In this document: positions 55,886 through 64,000 of the stretch, piece after piece
How positions within the stretch are numbered: the first letter of the stretch is position 1
Layout: every line of letters starts with the position of its first letter
Assembly: GCF_015694525.1 (NCBI RefSeq)
Contig: NZ_JADQDM010000008.1
Span: forward strand, 62,001 to 126,000
Length of the DNA: 64,000 bases
Source of the DNA: Hymenobacter ruricola
Lineage (GTDB): Bacteria; Bacteroidota; Bacteroidia; Cytophagales; Hymenobacteraceae
Direction of reading: 5' to 3'
The notes under the pieces: generated by a model
Databases searched by the model: none
The model's input: only the letters and a program-made list of their open reading frames with translations
Told to the model about the DNA's origin: nothing
Program-made: the position numbers and the translations under genes

Positions 55886-56902
55886 ATGATTTTCGTCACC
55901 GGCGGCACCGGCCTCATTGGCTCCTTTTTGTTGCAGGGCCTGCGCGCACGCGGGCTGGCGGTGCGCGCCCTGCACCGCGGGGCCGTGCCTGCCGGGGCCG
56001 CGCCGGGCGTGGAATGGCTGGCCGGCGACCTGCTGGACACCGACCTGCTGCGGGCCGCCCTCACCCCCGACGTGACGCACGTGTTTCACTGCGCCGGGCT
56101 GGTGTCGTACGCCCCGCAGGAAGAGGATTTGCTGCTGCGCGTGAACGTGGAAGGCACCGCCGCCATCGTAGACGCCTGCCTGGAACGGCCCGGTATTCGG
56201 CTGGCGCACGTGTCGTCGGTGGCGGCGCTGGGCACGCCGGCGGGCGCAGCCACGGCCACCGGCCCGCTTACGGTGACGGAAGCCGCCACCTGGGACCTGG
56301 GGGCCGCGCACCCGGCTTATGCCACATCCAAATACCTGGGCGAGTTGGAAGTGTGGCGGGGCGTGGCCGAGGGCCTGTCGGCCGTCATTGTGAATCCCTC
56401 GGTGGTGCTGGGCCCCGGCGACTGGACGCGCAGCAGCACCCGGCTGCTGCGCTATGTCCACCAGCAGCACCGCTTCTACACGCGCGGGCTGGTCAATTTT
56501 GTGGACGTGCGCGACGTGGTGGCCCAGCTGCTGGCCCTGGCACTGGACCTGCCGGCCCTCAGCGGCGAGCGCTACATCCTGAGCGCGGAGGCCGTGCCGC
56601 TGGGCGACTTTTTCCGGCAGGCCGCGGCGGCGCTGCAGCGCCGCCCGCCCACGGTGGCCGTGCCCGATTGGGCCGCCGAGGTCATCTGGCGGCTGGAGCA
56701 CGCCCGGGCCGTGCTTACCGGCGCCCGGCCGCTTATTACCAAAGACACGGCGCGGGCCGGGCGGCGGCCGGTGGTGTACGCACACGCCAAAGTACAAAGC
56801 GCTACCGGGCTATCATTCCGCTCGTTAGCCGATACGCTGGCTTGGTGTGCGGCCGAATTGGCCGAAAACCCGACCACCGCCCCGCCGGTTATCGTATCTT
56901 AG
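55886..56902 (+). CDS. NAD-dependent epimerase/dehydratase family protein
   Basis: 338 residues: Rossmann motif FVTGGTGLIGSFLLQGL at residues 3-19, FHCAGLVSY, RLAHVSSVAALG and the catalytic pair PAYATSKYLGE (Tyr-x3-Lys), followed by NPSVVLGPGDW. It belongs to the extended SDR group acting on nucleotide sugars, dihydroflavonols or hydroxysteroids; the sequence after PSVVLGPG is close to dihydroflavonol reductase-like proteins, so a sugar nucleotide substrate is not certain. Adjacent to polysaccharide genes but with a repeat-filled gap of 121 bases. Confidence 0.88.
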   Translation: MIFVTGGTGLIGSFLLQGLRARGLAVRALHRGAVPAGAAPGVEWLAGDLLDTDLLRAALTPDVTHVFHCAGLVSYAPQEEDLLLRVNVEGTAAIVDACLERPGIRLAHVSSVAALGTPAGAATATGPLTVTEAATWDLGAAHPAYATSKYLGELEVWRGVAEGLSAVIVNPSVVLGPGDWTRSSTRLLRYVHQQHRFYTRGLVNFVDVRDVVAQLLALALDLPALSGERYILSAEAVPLGDFFRQAAAALQRRPPTVAVPDWAAEVIWRLEHARAVLTGARPLITKDTARAGRRPVVYAHAKVQSATGLSFRSLADTLAWCAAELAENPTTAPPVIVS

Positions 56903-57060
56903 CAACAGCCGGATTGCACGGTTTTGCCCAATATTTGTTATCATTGACAGAGCACTAGCAAGTGGAGTGATAAGGCCTTGGCCAACGGTTTCTTTTTAAT
57001 TTTTCGCCGTTGAACTTGCGCCTTTGCGAAACCCCGATTAATCCACTTAACTGCGATTTT

Positions 57061-58464
57061 ATGCGCATGAACGAACATTTTGAAAACCACCGGGCCGTGT
57101 TGGACACCGTGCGTCGTTTCGAGCAGATGGTGGCGCAGCAGGAGCCCGTTTTCTTCGACCTGGAGGACTTCGAGAACATCATCGACCACTACGTCACCAA
57201 TGCCGAGTTCGACAAAGCCCTGCAGGCCTGCGAGGCCGCGCTGGGCCAATATCCCTTCTCCACCGAGCTGCTGATTGACCGCGCCCAGGTGATGGCCATG
57301 CGCGGCGACTACACCGAAGCCGAGCGCCAGATTGACGAAGTGGCCGCCCTGGACCCCACCAACGCCGACGTGGCCGTGACGCGGGGCATCATCAGCACGC
57401 AGCGCGGCGAGTTTGCCGAAGCGGTGGAGTTTTTCCGGGCTGGCCTGGAGCAGGAGCCCGAGCGCGAAGACATTCACTTCAACCTGGGCCTGGCGTTTCA
57501 GAGCTGGCAGAAGTTCAAGAGCGCAGCCAAGCACTACAAGCAGAGCCTGCGCCTGAACCCCGACAACGAAACCGGTGTGCAGGAGCTGCTGCACTGCCTC
57601 GACATCACGGGCCGGCTGGAAGAGCACGAGGAGTTTTTCAAGCGCTTCACCGATGACGACCCTTATTCGGCCACGGCCTGGTACAACCTGGGCCAGTACT
57701 GGTACCGGCGCGAAGATTTTACGAAGGCCGCCGAGGCGTTCGATTTCGCCGTCACCATCAGCCCCGATTTTCACGACGCTCACCACTGGCTGGCCGACAC
57801 CTTTGTGTGCCAGCAGGAGTACCGCAAGGCCATTCCGGAATTTGAGCTGGCCTACCCGCCTGGCCAACCGACGGACGAAGCCCTATGCAACATTGGCGAG
57901 TGCTACGAGAAGCTGCGCGACTGGGAGCCCGCCCGCAAGTACTACCGGCAGGCGCTGGAGCTGAATCCGGAAATGGACGAGGCTTGGTTTGGGCAGGGCG
58001 TGCTGCTGCAGGAGCAGGGCCGCTGGTTCGAGGCCATTCACTACTTCCGCAAGGCCACCGAGCTGTACGCCGAAAGCGGCGAGTACTGGTCGGCGCTGGG
58101 CGCGGCCGAAAACCAGGTGGGAAACGTGGTGAGCGCGCTGGAATCGTACGAAAAAGCCACCGAAGTAGCCCCCGACGACGTGCAGGGCTGGGTGAGCTGG
58201 AGCGCCATTCTCTACGAGCAGGGCCATTACGCCGAAGCCGTGGACCTGGTGCGCCACGCCGTGAACCTGCACCCGCACGAGGCACACTTCTACTACATGC
58301 TGTGCGCCTACCTGCTGGCCGACGGCCGCCTGCGCGAGGCCTACGCCACCTTGGAAACCGCCCTCACGCTCAACTACGACCAGCACGTGCTGCTGTTCGA
58401 CTACTTCCCCGAGCTGCGCGAGCAGCCGGGCCTGAAGAAATTAATCGAGCAGTTCCGGAAATAA
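57061..58464 (+). CDS. Tetratricopeptide repeat protein
   Basis: 467 residues, soluble, no signal peptide. About ten TPRs: EFDKALQACEAALGQYPFST, MRGDYTEAERQIDEVAALDP, QRGEFAEAVEFFRAGLEQEP, AWYNLGQYWYRREDFTKAAE, HHWLADTFVCQQEYRKAIPE, CNIGECYEKLRDWEPARKYY and others. The N-terminus MRMNEHFENHRAVLDTVRRF is conserved in Bacteroidota homologues, and starts at 57061 or 57067. Acts as a protein interaction scaffold; the partner is unknown. Highly conserved position in Cytophagales, often alone. Ends before a strong terminator. Confidence 0.9.
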   Translation: MRMNEHFENHRAVLDTVRRFEQMVAQQEPVFFDLEDFENIIDHYVTNAEFDKALQACEAALGQYPFSTELLIDRAQVMAMRGDYTEAERQIDEVAALDPTNADVAVTRGIISTQRGEFAEAVEFFRAGLEQEPEREDIHFNLGLAFQSWQKFKSAAKHYKQSLRLNPDNETGVQELLHCLDITGRLEEHEEFFKRFTDDDPYSATAWYNLGQYWYRREDFTKAAEAFDFAVTISPDFHDAHHWLADTFVCQQEYRKAIPEFELAYPPGQPTDEALCNIGECYEKLRDWEPARKYYRQALELNPEMDEAWFGQGVLLQEQGRWFEAIHYFRKATELYAESGEYWSALGAAENQVGNVVSALESYEKATEVAPDDVQGWVSWSAILYEQGHYAEAVDLVRHAVNLHPHEAHFYYMLCAYLLADGRLREAYATLETALTLNYDQHVLLFDYFPELREQPGLKKLIEQFRK

Positions 58465-58484
58465 CATTTCCCTCACTTTGACGC

Positions 58485-58492
58485 TACTTTTG
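58485..58492 (+). promoter_or_regulatory. -7 box of the phosphosulfolactate synthase gene
   Basis: TACTTTTG matches TAnnTTTG. It directly precedes the terminator hairpin of the TPR gene (58496), so transcripts of the synthase gene would begin with that hairpin, about 100 bases before the ATG. Confidence 0.4.
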
Positions 58493-58495
58493 CAA

Positions 58496-58526
58496 CCGCC
58501 CGTTCGCCCGAACGGGCGGTTTTTTG
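58496..58526 (+). terminator. Terminator of the TPR gene
   Basis: CCGCCCGTTCG and CGAACGGGCGG pair with a minimal loop, followed by TTTTTT. Located 31 bases after the stop codon of the TPR gene. Confidence 0.85.
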
Positions 58527-58593
58527 TTGGCGGCCCCGCCCGTTTTCGGCCGCCATTTCCTCACCCCATCGCCTTTACTCCCCTCTTTTTGCA

Positions 58594-59424
58594 ATGAATT
58601 ACGACCTCTCTCAATTGCCCGAGCGCACCAGCAAGCCCCGCGAACAAGGCTACACCATGGTAATGGACAAGGGCATGAGCCTGCGCGAAGTAGAAGACTT
58701 CCTGGAAGTGGGCGGCTCCTACACCGACGTGGTGAAGCTGGGCTGGGCCACGTCCTACGTGGTGCCCAACCTCAAGCGCAAGCTCGACATCTACCGCGCG
58801 GCGGGCATTCCGGTGTACTTCGGCGGCACCCTGTTCGAGGCCTTCATCATCCGCAACCAGTTCGACGACTACCGCCGCCTGCTCGACAGCTTCGGCATGG
58901 AATACGCCGAGGTATCGGACGGCAGCATCGACCTGGACCACGGCCGCAAGTGCGAGTACATCCGCGAACTGAGCAAGAGCGTGCGCGTGCTGAGCGAAGT
59001 GGGCTCGAAGGATGCCGAAAAAATCATTCCGCCCTACAAGTGGATTTCGCAGATGGAAACCGAGCTCGAAGCCGGCGCCATCAAGGTCATCGGCGAAGCC
59101 CGCGAAGGCGGCAACGTGGGCCTGTTCCGCAGTACCGGCGAGGTGCGCTCGGGCCTGGTAGAGGAAATTCTGACCAAAATTCCCTCGGAGAAGATTCTGT
59201 GGGAAGCCCCGCAAAAAGCCCAGCAGGTGTGGTTCATCAAGCTGCTGGGCGCCAACGTGAACCTGGGCAACATTGCACCCAACGAAGTGGTGAGCCTCGA
59301 AACCATCCGCCTGGGCCTGCGCGGCGACACCTTCACGCACTTCCTCGACATGGACGCCGTGGACCCCATGTTCCGCCCCGCGGCCAAAACCACCAAGCCC
59401 GGCACATCCATGCCCCGCGGCTAA
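58594..59424 (+). CDS. Phosphosulfolactate synthase (ComA family)
   Basis: A TIM-barrel enzyme of 276 residues that adds sulfite to phosphoenolpyruvate to form phosphosulfolactate. Landmarks: TMVMDKGMSLREVEDFLEVG, YTDVVKLGWATSYV, GIPVYFGGTLFEAFIIRNQF, AEVSDGSIDLDHGRKCEYIR, and ARESGxxG-like GEAREGGNVGLFRSTGEVR. The C-terminal WFIKLLGANVNLGNIAPNEV, then ETIRLGLRGDTF, is typical. In archaea it starts coenzyme M synthesis; in Bacteroidota it may provide sulfolactate or, via sulfopyruvate, cysteate for sulfonolipids. That link is inference. Partners ComB/ComC are not in the window. Confidence 0.93.
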   Translation: MNYDLSQLPERTSKPREQGYTMVMDKGMSLREVEDFLEVGGSYTDVVKLGWATSYVVPNLKRKLDIYRAAGIPVYFGGTLFEAFIIRNQFDDYRRLLDSFGMEYAEVSDGSIDLDHGRKCEYIRELSKSVRVLSEVGSKDAEKIIPPYKWISQMETELEAGAIKVIGEAREGGNVGLFRSTGEVRSGLVEEILTKIPSEKILWEAPQKAQQVWFIKLLGANVNLGNIAPNEVVSLETIRLGLRGDTFTHFLDMDAVDPMFRPAAKTTKPGTSMPRG

Positions 59425-59484
59425 GTACCGAAACGATGCCCGGCCCACGCGTCGGGCACTGTTTTTCTGAAAACCAAGCGACAT

Positions 59485-59520
59485 AAAAAAGCCGGCCCCC
59501 TTTCGGGAGCCGGCTTTTTT
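59485..59520. terminator. Bidirectional terminator
   Basis: AAAAAAGCCGGC and GCCGGCTTTTTT are exact inverted copies around CCCCTTTCGGGA. Serves the synthase gene and, on the other strand, the T9SS gene that ends at 59539. Confidence 0.9.
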
Positions 59521-59538
59521 GTGGGCAATGATGAGAGC

Positions 59539-61821
59539 TTATTGCTTCACCACTTTCATTTTCTTGGTTTCGCCGCTGGGCAACGTGACGTTGACCATGT
59601 AGATGCCGGCTTTCAGCTCACCCATGCGGGCCACTTCTACGTCGTTGGCGCCGATTTCAAGGTCAACGCTTTGCGTGCTCACGGTGCGGCCGGTCATGTC
59701 AAGTACCCGAATCTGGCCGGTACCGGCCAGGCCAGCGCCCAGCGCCAGGCGGAGTTGGTCGCCGCTGTTCAGGGGGCTGGGGTAAGCCACCGCGGTGCTT
59801 TCTGCTGCTTTGCCACCGAAGTTAACGGCACGGGCGGCAAACTGCGCCGTTTTGCCGTCAAGGTCTACCTGCTCGAGGCGGTAGTAGCGGATGCCGGTTT
59901 TGCCTTCCTGCACGTCCGTGTAAGAATACTCTCGCTGAGTGGTGCTGTTGGGCGACTCGCTCGACACGAAGCCAAGGGTGCGGAACGACTTGCCATCGGT
60001 CGAAACCTGAACGTTGTAGCCTTTATTGTTCCGCTCGTTGGCCGACTGCCACGTCAGCAGGGCGTTGGTGCCCACTTTTTTGGCTTCGAAGCTGGTGAGC
60101 GTAACGGGCAGCGGGTTGTTCTTGTCGCCGAGCGTGATGGTGTTGATGTTGGCCACGAAATCCCGCGTGACCGTGTTAGCAGCGGTGTTCACCTGGCCAC
60201 CCAGCGGGTCGTAGGGAATGCCGTTGTTGGCGGTCCGGAACAGCACGAGGTTGTTCTCGTCGTTGCCGTTCAGCTCGTCGGGCCGGTCCAGGTAGTGGAA
60301 AACCACCGTGGAAAGCGTCGGGGCGTTGTTCACGTCACCCGACACGCCGTACTGGCGTTTCACCGGGCGGGCGTTGTTGCCGATGGGTCCGCTCAGCGGG
60401 TCGCCCACCGTGCGCGTGATTTGAACCGTGGGGCCCGTGATGTCGCGGTTGGGGGTGATGTCAACGCCGATGTTGCCAAAGGTTTGGGTCACGCCGGCTT
60501 GCAGGTTGCGGTCGGCCAGGGCCACGCCTTCGATGAAAGCCGTGTTGGTTTCCCCGAGCAGGACGCCCGTACTTTTCAGGTTGACGTTGGAGGTCTTGGT
60601 GGTGTTCAGCGGATAAGTGGAAACGCCGGTTACCGGATTCCGGTTTTCGGATACCGTGCGAACAATGGCGCTCACGCCGGGCGAGAACACGAAGACGTTG
60701 CTGGCGTTGATGGCGTTAACCACCGCTTTCACGCCGGTTCCCTCGATGCGGATGTCGGCAATTTCCAGCAAACCGCGGATAACCTGGTCGCCGCCTTTCA
60801 GGGCAATGGTTGAGTTCAGGGCCGGGTTAGGCACCCCGTTGGCCCCCGTTTGCGCCGCCAGAATGCCGCCGCTAAACGTGTTCAGGTCACCGTACACGTT
60901 CAGCGTAGCGCCAATCGTTCCGCCGCCGGTGGTCTGGCCGATGCGCAGCAGGGCGCGCGTGGCGTTGCTGGTACCGTTCAGGGTGATGGTGCGCACCTCG
61001 TACAGGTTCGGGTCGGGGTTGAGCAGCGCGGGCGTTACCGTGTTGGTGTTGGTGCTGTTTTTCTCCGGGATGATGGCATCCGAGAAGCGAGTCGGCACGC
61101 CGTTGCTCCAGTTAGCAGCCAGCGTCCAATCGTTGCTGGTGGTGCTAATCCACGTCGTGCTGCCGCCGGGAGGCGTTACGGCCGGCGATACCAGCGAGAA
61201 GAAAGCAATGGCAGTACCGGAGCCGGGGCTTTGCACCTGTGTGGGTCCATCAACGGGGTCGTTGTAGGTATACACAAAGTAAATCTCGACAGCGTAGTCG
61301 CCACCACCCAATACTTGAGGCTGGGTCAGGAGGTTAACATTTATTGAGTTGTTCGCAAAATTCGTGTTGTTGCCTTGGTCAGCCAGGTTGGCGACAGAGT
61401 AGCTAGGCATTTGGCCAGCTCCGGTACCTACTAAGTAAACGCGGTAGAAAAGGTTAGCGGAGGTAATGGGGAGTCCCGAAGGGGAGCCTGCCCCCGCCGC
61501 TTGAATTGCCGAGGCATCCAAGGTCAATACCCCACCGTTGGCCGGGTCGAATTTCACGGCGCTACCGCCCGACGTGCCGCCTAGAGCGGTGCCGGCAAAT
61601 AAAGGCTGGCTGGTGCTGGTGCGGCGAACGTAGTAGGTGTTCGTGCTGGAAGTAGCGGCCGAAGTCGTTCTGGCCGTCAGCGTCAGATTCGAAAAGGCGT
61701 AGGCTTGCGCGGACACCTTCTGCGAGGAGCCCAGAGCGGCAAAGATGGCTAATAAGGGGAGGAGAAAGCTGAAAAAGCTTCGCTGTCGCAACAGCTTCTG
61801 AGTAAAGGTTAACGTTTGCAT
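59539..61821 (-). CDS. T9SS-secreted surface protein, 760 residues
   Basis: Signal peptide (SFLLPLLAIFAALGSSQKVSA-QA) after a basic N-terminus (MQTLTFTQKLLRQRS). The body has beta-sandwich and beta-helix-like parts: AYAFSNLTLTARTTSAATSS, DYAVEIYFVYTYNDPVDGPT, WISTTSNDWTLAANWSNGVP (a common marker of large Bacteroidota surface proteins), LALLRIG-like short repeats, and an FN3-like region LPVTLTSFEAKKVGTNALLT preceding a type A T9SS sorting domain (VAYPSPLNSGDQLRLALG, MVNVTLPSGETKKMKVVKQ). Codon use is somewhat less GC-rich than in the giant T9SS genes. Function unknown. Start at 61821; the upstream frame does not resemble protein. Confidence 0.9.
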   Translation of the reverse strand: MQTLTFTQKLLRQRSFFSFLLPLLAIFAALGSSQKVSAQAYAFSNLTLTARTTSAATSSTNTYYVRRTSTSQPLFAGTALGGTSGGSAVKFDPANGGVLTLDASAIQAAGAGSPSGLPITSANLFYRVYLVGTGAGQMPSYSVANLADQGNNTNFANNSINVNLLTQPQVLGGGDYAVEIYFVYTYNDPVDGPTQVQSPGSGTAIAFFSLVSPAVTPPGGSTTWISTTSNDWTLAANWSNGVPTRFSDAIIPEKNSTNTNTVTPALLNPDPNLYEVRTITLNGTSNATRALLRIGQTTGGGTIGATLNVYGDLNTFSGGILAAQTGANGVPNPALNSTIALKGGDQVIRGLLEIADIRIEGTGVKAVVNAINASNVFVFSPGVSAIVRTVSENRNPVTGVSTYPLNTTKTSNVNLKSTGVLLGETNTAFIEGVALADRNLQAGVTQTFGNIGVDITPNRDITGPTVQITRTVGDPLSGPIGNNARPVKRQYGVSGDVNNAPTLSTVVFHYLDRPDELNGNDENNLVLFRTANNGIPYDPLGGQVNTAANTVTRDFVANINTITLGDKNNPLPVTLTSFEAKKVGTNALLTWQSANERNNKGYNVQVSTDGKSFRTLGFVSSESPNSTTQREYSYTDVQEGKTGIRYYRLEQVDLDGKTAQFAARAVNFGGKAAESTAVAYPSPLNSGDQLRLALGAGLAGTGQIRVLDMTGRTVSTQSVDLEIGANDVEVARMGELKAGIYMVNVTLPSGETKKMKVVKQ

Positions 61822-62021
61822 TGGTGTGGGAAATTGGATGTTAAAGGGAGGGAAACGCTTTGCCGGTGGACCGTAGCGAGGCGCATATACGGAGGAGTCA
61901 AAAAAAGGTCTACCCGACTGGAAAAAAGTTAATTTTTTTATTGAAACGTTCAAAGGTAACAAAGAGCCGTACCGCGCCAAATATATCAGCCTTTAAATGC
62001 CGATTCATAGCAAACTTGCCA

Positions 62022-62945
62022 TTAATGCACCACGCTATAGGGCACGGTGGCCAGGGCTTTTTTCTCGGCGGGCAGCTCCACCCCGAGCAAATCGTGTACG
62101 CTTACTCGGATTTTGTTGGAAAGTTGCGTGATGGGCAGGTCGTTGCTGTCGTAGCCAAACGGGTTCTCGATTTCGTTGCCAATCATCTCCAGGCCCAGCA
62201 TGGCGTAGGCCCCAATCATGGTGATGGGCACCATCCACCAATCGCACGAATCCACGAGCACCAGCGGCATTATCATGATGAAGATGGTGATGTAGCACTT
62301 GATGAAGAAGCTGTATGAGTACGGAATGGGCGTGGCCTTGATGCGCTCGCAGGTGCCATTTACGCTCATCAGGCTGAGGTAGTGCTGCTTGATGTTGACG
62401 AGGTGGATGGGGTCGAAAATCTGCACCTGCCGCAGTTGCTCCACGCTTTCCATGAGCACGGCAATGAGGGTAGAAGGGACGTTTTCGGCCTTTTGGAGGC
62501 GCTCGATGATGTCGGGGGTGGCCTCCATCTTATCAAAGCGCATGCGGTTGCGCAGGGCTCCTTCTACGGCAATGGGGAAGTTGGAGATGAGGGCGGCGAA
62601 GTAGCGGCGGCTCGATTTGGCCTCGCGGGGCAGCAGAGCGTTCATTTCCATGGCCAGGCCGCGGCACTGCGATACCATGATGCCCCACACCTTGCGGCCT
62701 TCGTAGTAGCGGTCGTAGGCGGTGTTGGTGCGGAACACCAGCAGCAAGCTCAGCAAAATGCCCAGAATGGACAGGTACTCGCGCCCGATGCGGACGTTGA
62801 GGGTATGAAAATCAAGGCTCACCACGGCGATGGCCGAGCCGTAGAGGCCCACCAGCGCCACGCGCTTCAGCAGCAAACGAATTACGGCGGAGGTGTGGAA
62901 GTGCCACAGGGCCCGCCACCAGTCCCCTCCTTGATAAACAATCAT
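62022..62945 (-). CDS. Bestrophin family ion channel
   Basis: 307 residues, membrane pentamer that conducts ions (chloride in animals, sodium in some bacteria). Signature: N-terminal MIVYQGGDWWRALWHFHTSA, then VIRLLLKRVALVGLYGSAIA, ISILGILLSLLLVFRTNTAYDR around the neck, WGIMVSQCRGLAMEMNAL, IPYSYSFFIKCYITIFIMIM, and YAMLGLEMIGNEIENPFGYD close to the C-terminus. All of these are typical of the bacterial bestrophin-like group (UPF0187). Single gene; start at 62945 is unambiguous. Confidence 0.93.
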   Translation of the reverse strand: MIVYQGGDWWRALWHFHTSAVIRLLLKRVALVGLYGSAIAVVSLDFHTLNVRIGREYLSILGILLSLLLVFRTNTAYDRYYEGRKVWGIMVSQCRGLAMEMNALLPREAKSSRRYFAALISNFPIAVEGALRNRMRFDKMEATPDIIERLQKAENVPSTLIAVLMESVEQLRQVQIFDPIHLVNIKQHYLSLMSVNGTCERIKATPIPYSYSFFIKCYITIFIMIMPLVLVDSCDWWMVPITMIGAYAMLGLEMIGNEIENPFGYDSNDLPITQLSNKIRVSVHDLLGVELPAEKKALATVPYSVVH

Positions 62946-63362
62946 CGGAATGGTAAATTTTTCTTATGTCCTGCAACGGCAAAGGTTTCGTTGAGGTTGG
63001 GCCAATTTTTTATTGGCGCGCCGAACTGACACATGCGCCGGGCCCACGGATAAGAAGCTGTTCGGGGCAGGCCTATCACAGGTCATGCCAGCTTTGGGGC
63101 CAGGCCGCCCGGCGCAAGCCCAGAGCGGCATTCTGGAGCCGCTAAAAGTCCCCCAGGCCGCTCTGGGACAGTATAATATTTTTTAAATGGAGCCAGAAAA
63201 ACTTTCACAATAAAAAGTTCGGCGCGCCGTGGCAGGCGCGCAATACTGCCGGTCCCGGGCGGCGGGTCATGCCAAGGCCGGCGGCTGGCAGCTGGGGCCG
63301 GCTGCCGGTCTTGGCCCGTTTTGGCGCGCGCGGGTTTTCTTTGTGGTCCACTTACGCCCGGC
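62946..63362. other. Divergent intergenic region with nested palindromes
   Basis: About 420 bases between the leftward bestrophin and rightward DedA genes. Outer inverted repeat: GGCGCGCCGAACT (63015-63027) with its complement at 63216-63228. Inner inverted repeat: GCCCAGAGCGGC (63118-63129) with GCCGCTCTGGG (63157-63167). A tiny hairpin GCCAAT-TTTTT-ATTGGC lies at about 63001. No protein-like frame. It might be a small palindromic element. Confidence 0.6.
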
Positions 63363-64000
63363 ATGGAAATCATTAAGCACTTTTTCGACCTACTCCTTCA
63401 CCTCGACAAAACCCTGGTGAACGTGGTGCACGAGTACGGCAACCTCACTTACCTCATCCTGTTTATCATCATTTTCACCGAAACCGGGGTGATTGTGATG
63501 CCTTTTCTGCCCGGCGACTCGCTGCTGTTTGTGGCTGGCACGCTAGCTGCCCAACCCAACCCCGAATCGGGCCACCCCCTGCTCAACATCTGGCTGCTGA
63601 TTCCGCTGCTCATCGCGGCGGCCTTCATCGGCGATAACCTGAACTACTTGGTGGGCGACTACCTGGGGCCGCGGGTGTTTCGTGAGAATTACAAGTTCCT
63701 CAACCGCAAATACCTCGACCAAACCCAGGCGTTTTACGCCAAGCACGGCGGCAAAACCATCATCATGGCGCGCTTCGTGCCCATTGTGCGCACGTTTGCG
63801 CCGTTTGTGGCCGGGGTGGGCACCATGACGTACCGCTACTTTGCGTCCTTTAGCATTGCGGGGGCGGCGCTGTGGGTGATTTCGCTCACGCTGGCGGGCT
63901 ATCTGTTTGGCAACATTCCGCTGGTCAAGAACAACTTCACCCTGGTCATTTACGCCATCATTCTGATATCGGTGCTGCCGCCGCTGTGGTCGTTCCTGAA
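63363..64000 (+). CDS. DedA family membrane protein, 5' part
   Basis: The first 212 residues of a DedA/SNARE-associated (VTT domain) protein; the end lies beyond the window. Segments: LTYLILFIIIFTETGVIVMP, then FLPGDSLLFVAGTLAAQPN (E..P..PGD signature), LIPLLIAAAFIGDNLNYLVG, then FYAKHGGKTIIMARFVPIVR, then TFAPFVAGVGTMTYRYFASF, all strongly conserved in the family, which is now linked to lipid carrier or undecaprenyl-phosphate flipping. Upstream sequence TTTTCTTTGTGG may be the promoter -7 region. It does not show any frameshift. Confidence 0.94.
   Translation, partial: MEIIKHFFDLLLHLDKTLVNVVHEYGNLTYLILFIIIFTETGVIVMPFLPGDSLLFVAGTLAAQPNPESGHPLLNIWLLIPLLIAAAFIGDNLNYLVGDYLGPRVFRENYKFLNRKYLDQTQAFYAKHGGKTIIMARFVPIVRTFAPFVAGVGTMTYRYFASFSIAGAALWVISLTLAGYLFGNIPLVKNNFTLVIYAIILISVLPPLWSFL

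Overview
This is a GC-rich chromosomal window from a member of the Bacteroidota, most probably Hymenobacter or a close relative (Hymenobacteraceae, Cytophagales). The evidence is several secreted proteins ending in type IX secretion (T9SS) sorting domains, Bacteroidota-restricted families (DUF1599, DUF5020, DUF4397, BT_3928-like DoxX proteins, THUMP-like methyltransferase), the rpsU-xerC-raiA gene order, genes without Shine-Dalgarno sites, and promoter -7 boxes of the TAnnTTTG type. The genus is inference; the phylum is well supported. No rRNA, tRNA, IS transposase, prophage or CRISPR array was recognised.

Layout. 1-9.5 kb: the 5' part of a surface protein, then a conserved block with diadenylate cyclase (c-di-AMP) and dihydropteroate synthase on the minus strand, facing a DUF1599 protein, a secreted zinc metallopeptidase, a DoxX/thioredoxin-like membrane protein, a lone peptide-ABC permease, shikimate kinase and a fatty acid hydroxylase-type protein. 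9.3-13.7 kb: small envelope proteins, two TPM-domain proteins with LemA, and a sugar nucleotidyltransferase. 13.8-28.6 kb: a 1270-residue T9SS protein with three long repeats, several hypothetical proteins, a DUF5020 protein divergent from a likely membrane-bound regulator, a LytTR response regulator with its TPR-histidine kinase, a decayed restriction gene, an AraC regulator and a DUF434 protein. 28.6-34.6 kb: a 1991-residue multidomain T9SS protein. 35-41.4 kb: an unknown membrane protein, prolyl oligopeptidase, a TPR protein, a luciferase-like monooxygenase and a small T9SS protein. 41.5-48.1 kb: the methyl cycle genes ahcY and metK with an rRNA methyltransferase-like protein and an SDR enzyme. 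48.3-51.2 kb: raiA, xerC, rpsU and an acyl-CoA dehydrogenase. 51.4-56.9 kb: a capsule/exopolysaccharide export and control operon (Wza-like, BY-kinase, PHP phosphatase) plus an epimerase. 57-64 kb: TPR protein, phosphosulfolactate synthase, T9SS protein, bestrophin and the start of a DedA protein.

The strongest non-coding pattern is a set of facing inverted-repeat pairs (REP-like or MITE-like) sitting in many intergenic gaps. At least three sequence families are present. Some touch gene starts: one element fills the whole divergent gap between folP and the DUF1599 gene, and another supplies the apparent start codon of aroK. Other notable items are a 38-bp perfect hairpin between metK and raiA, a strong hairpin in the metK leader, a triple 11-bp palindrome at 18.8 kb, a predicted ToxR-like regulator with an extracytoplasmic lectin-like domain, and a truncated gene resembling phosphorothioate-sensing HNH restriction enzymes. 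I did not find a clearly new multigene system; the best leads are the repeat elements and the 19.7-21.7 kb divergent pair.
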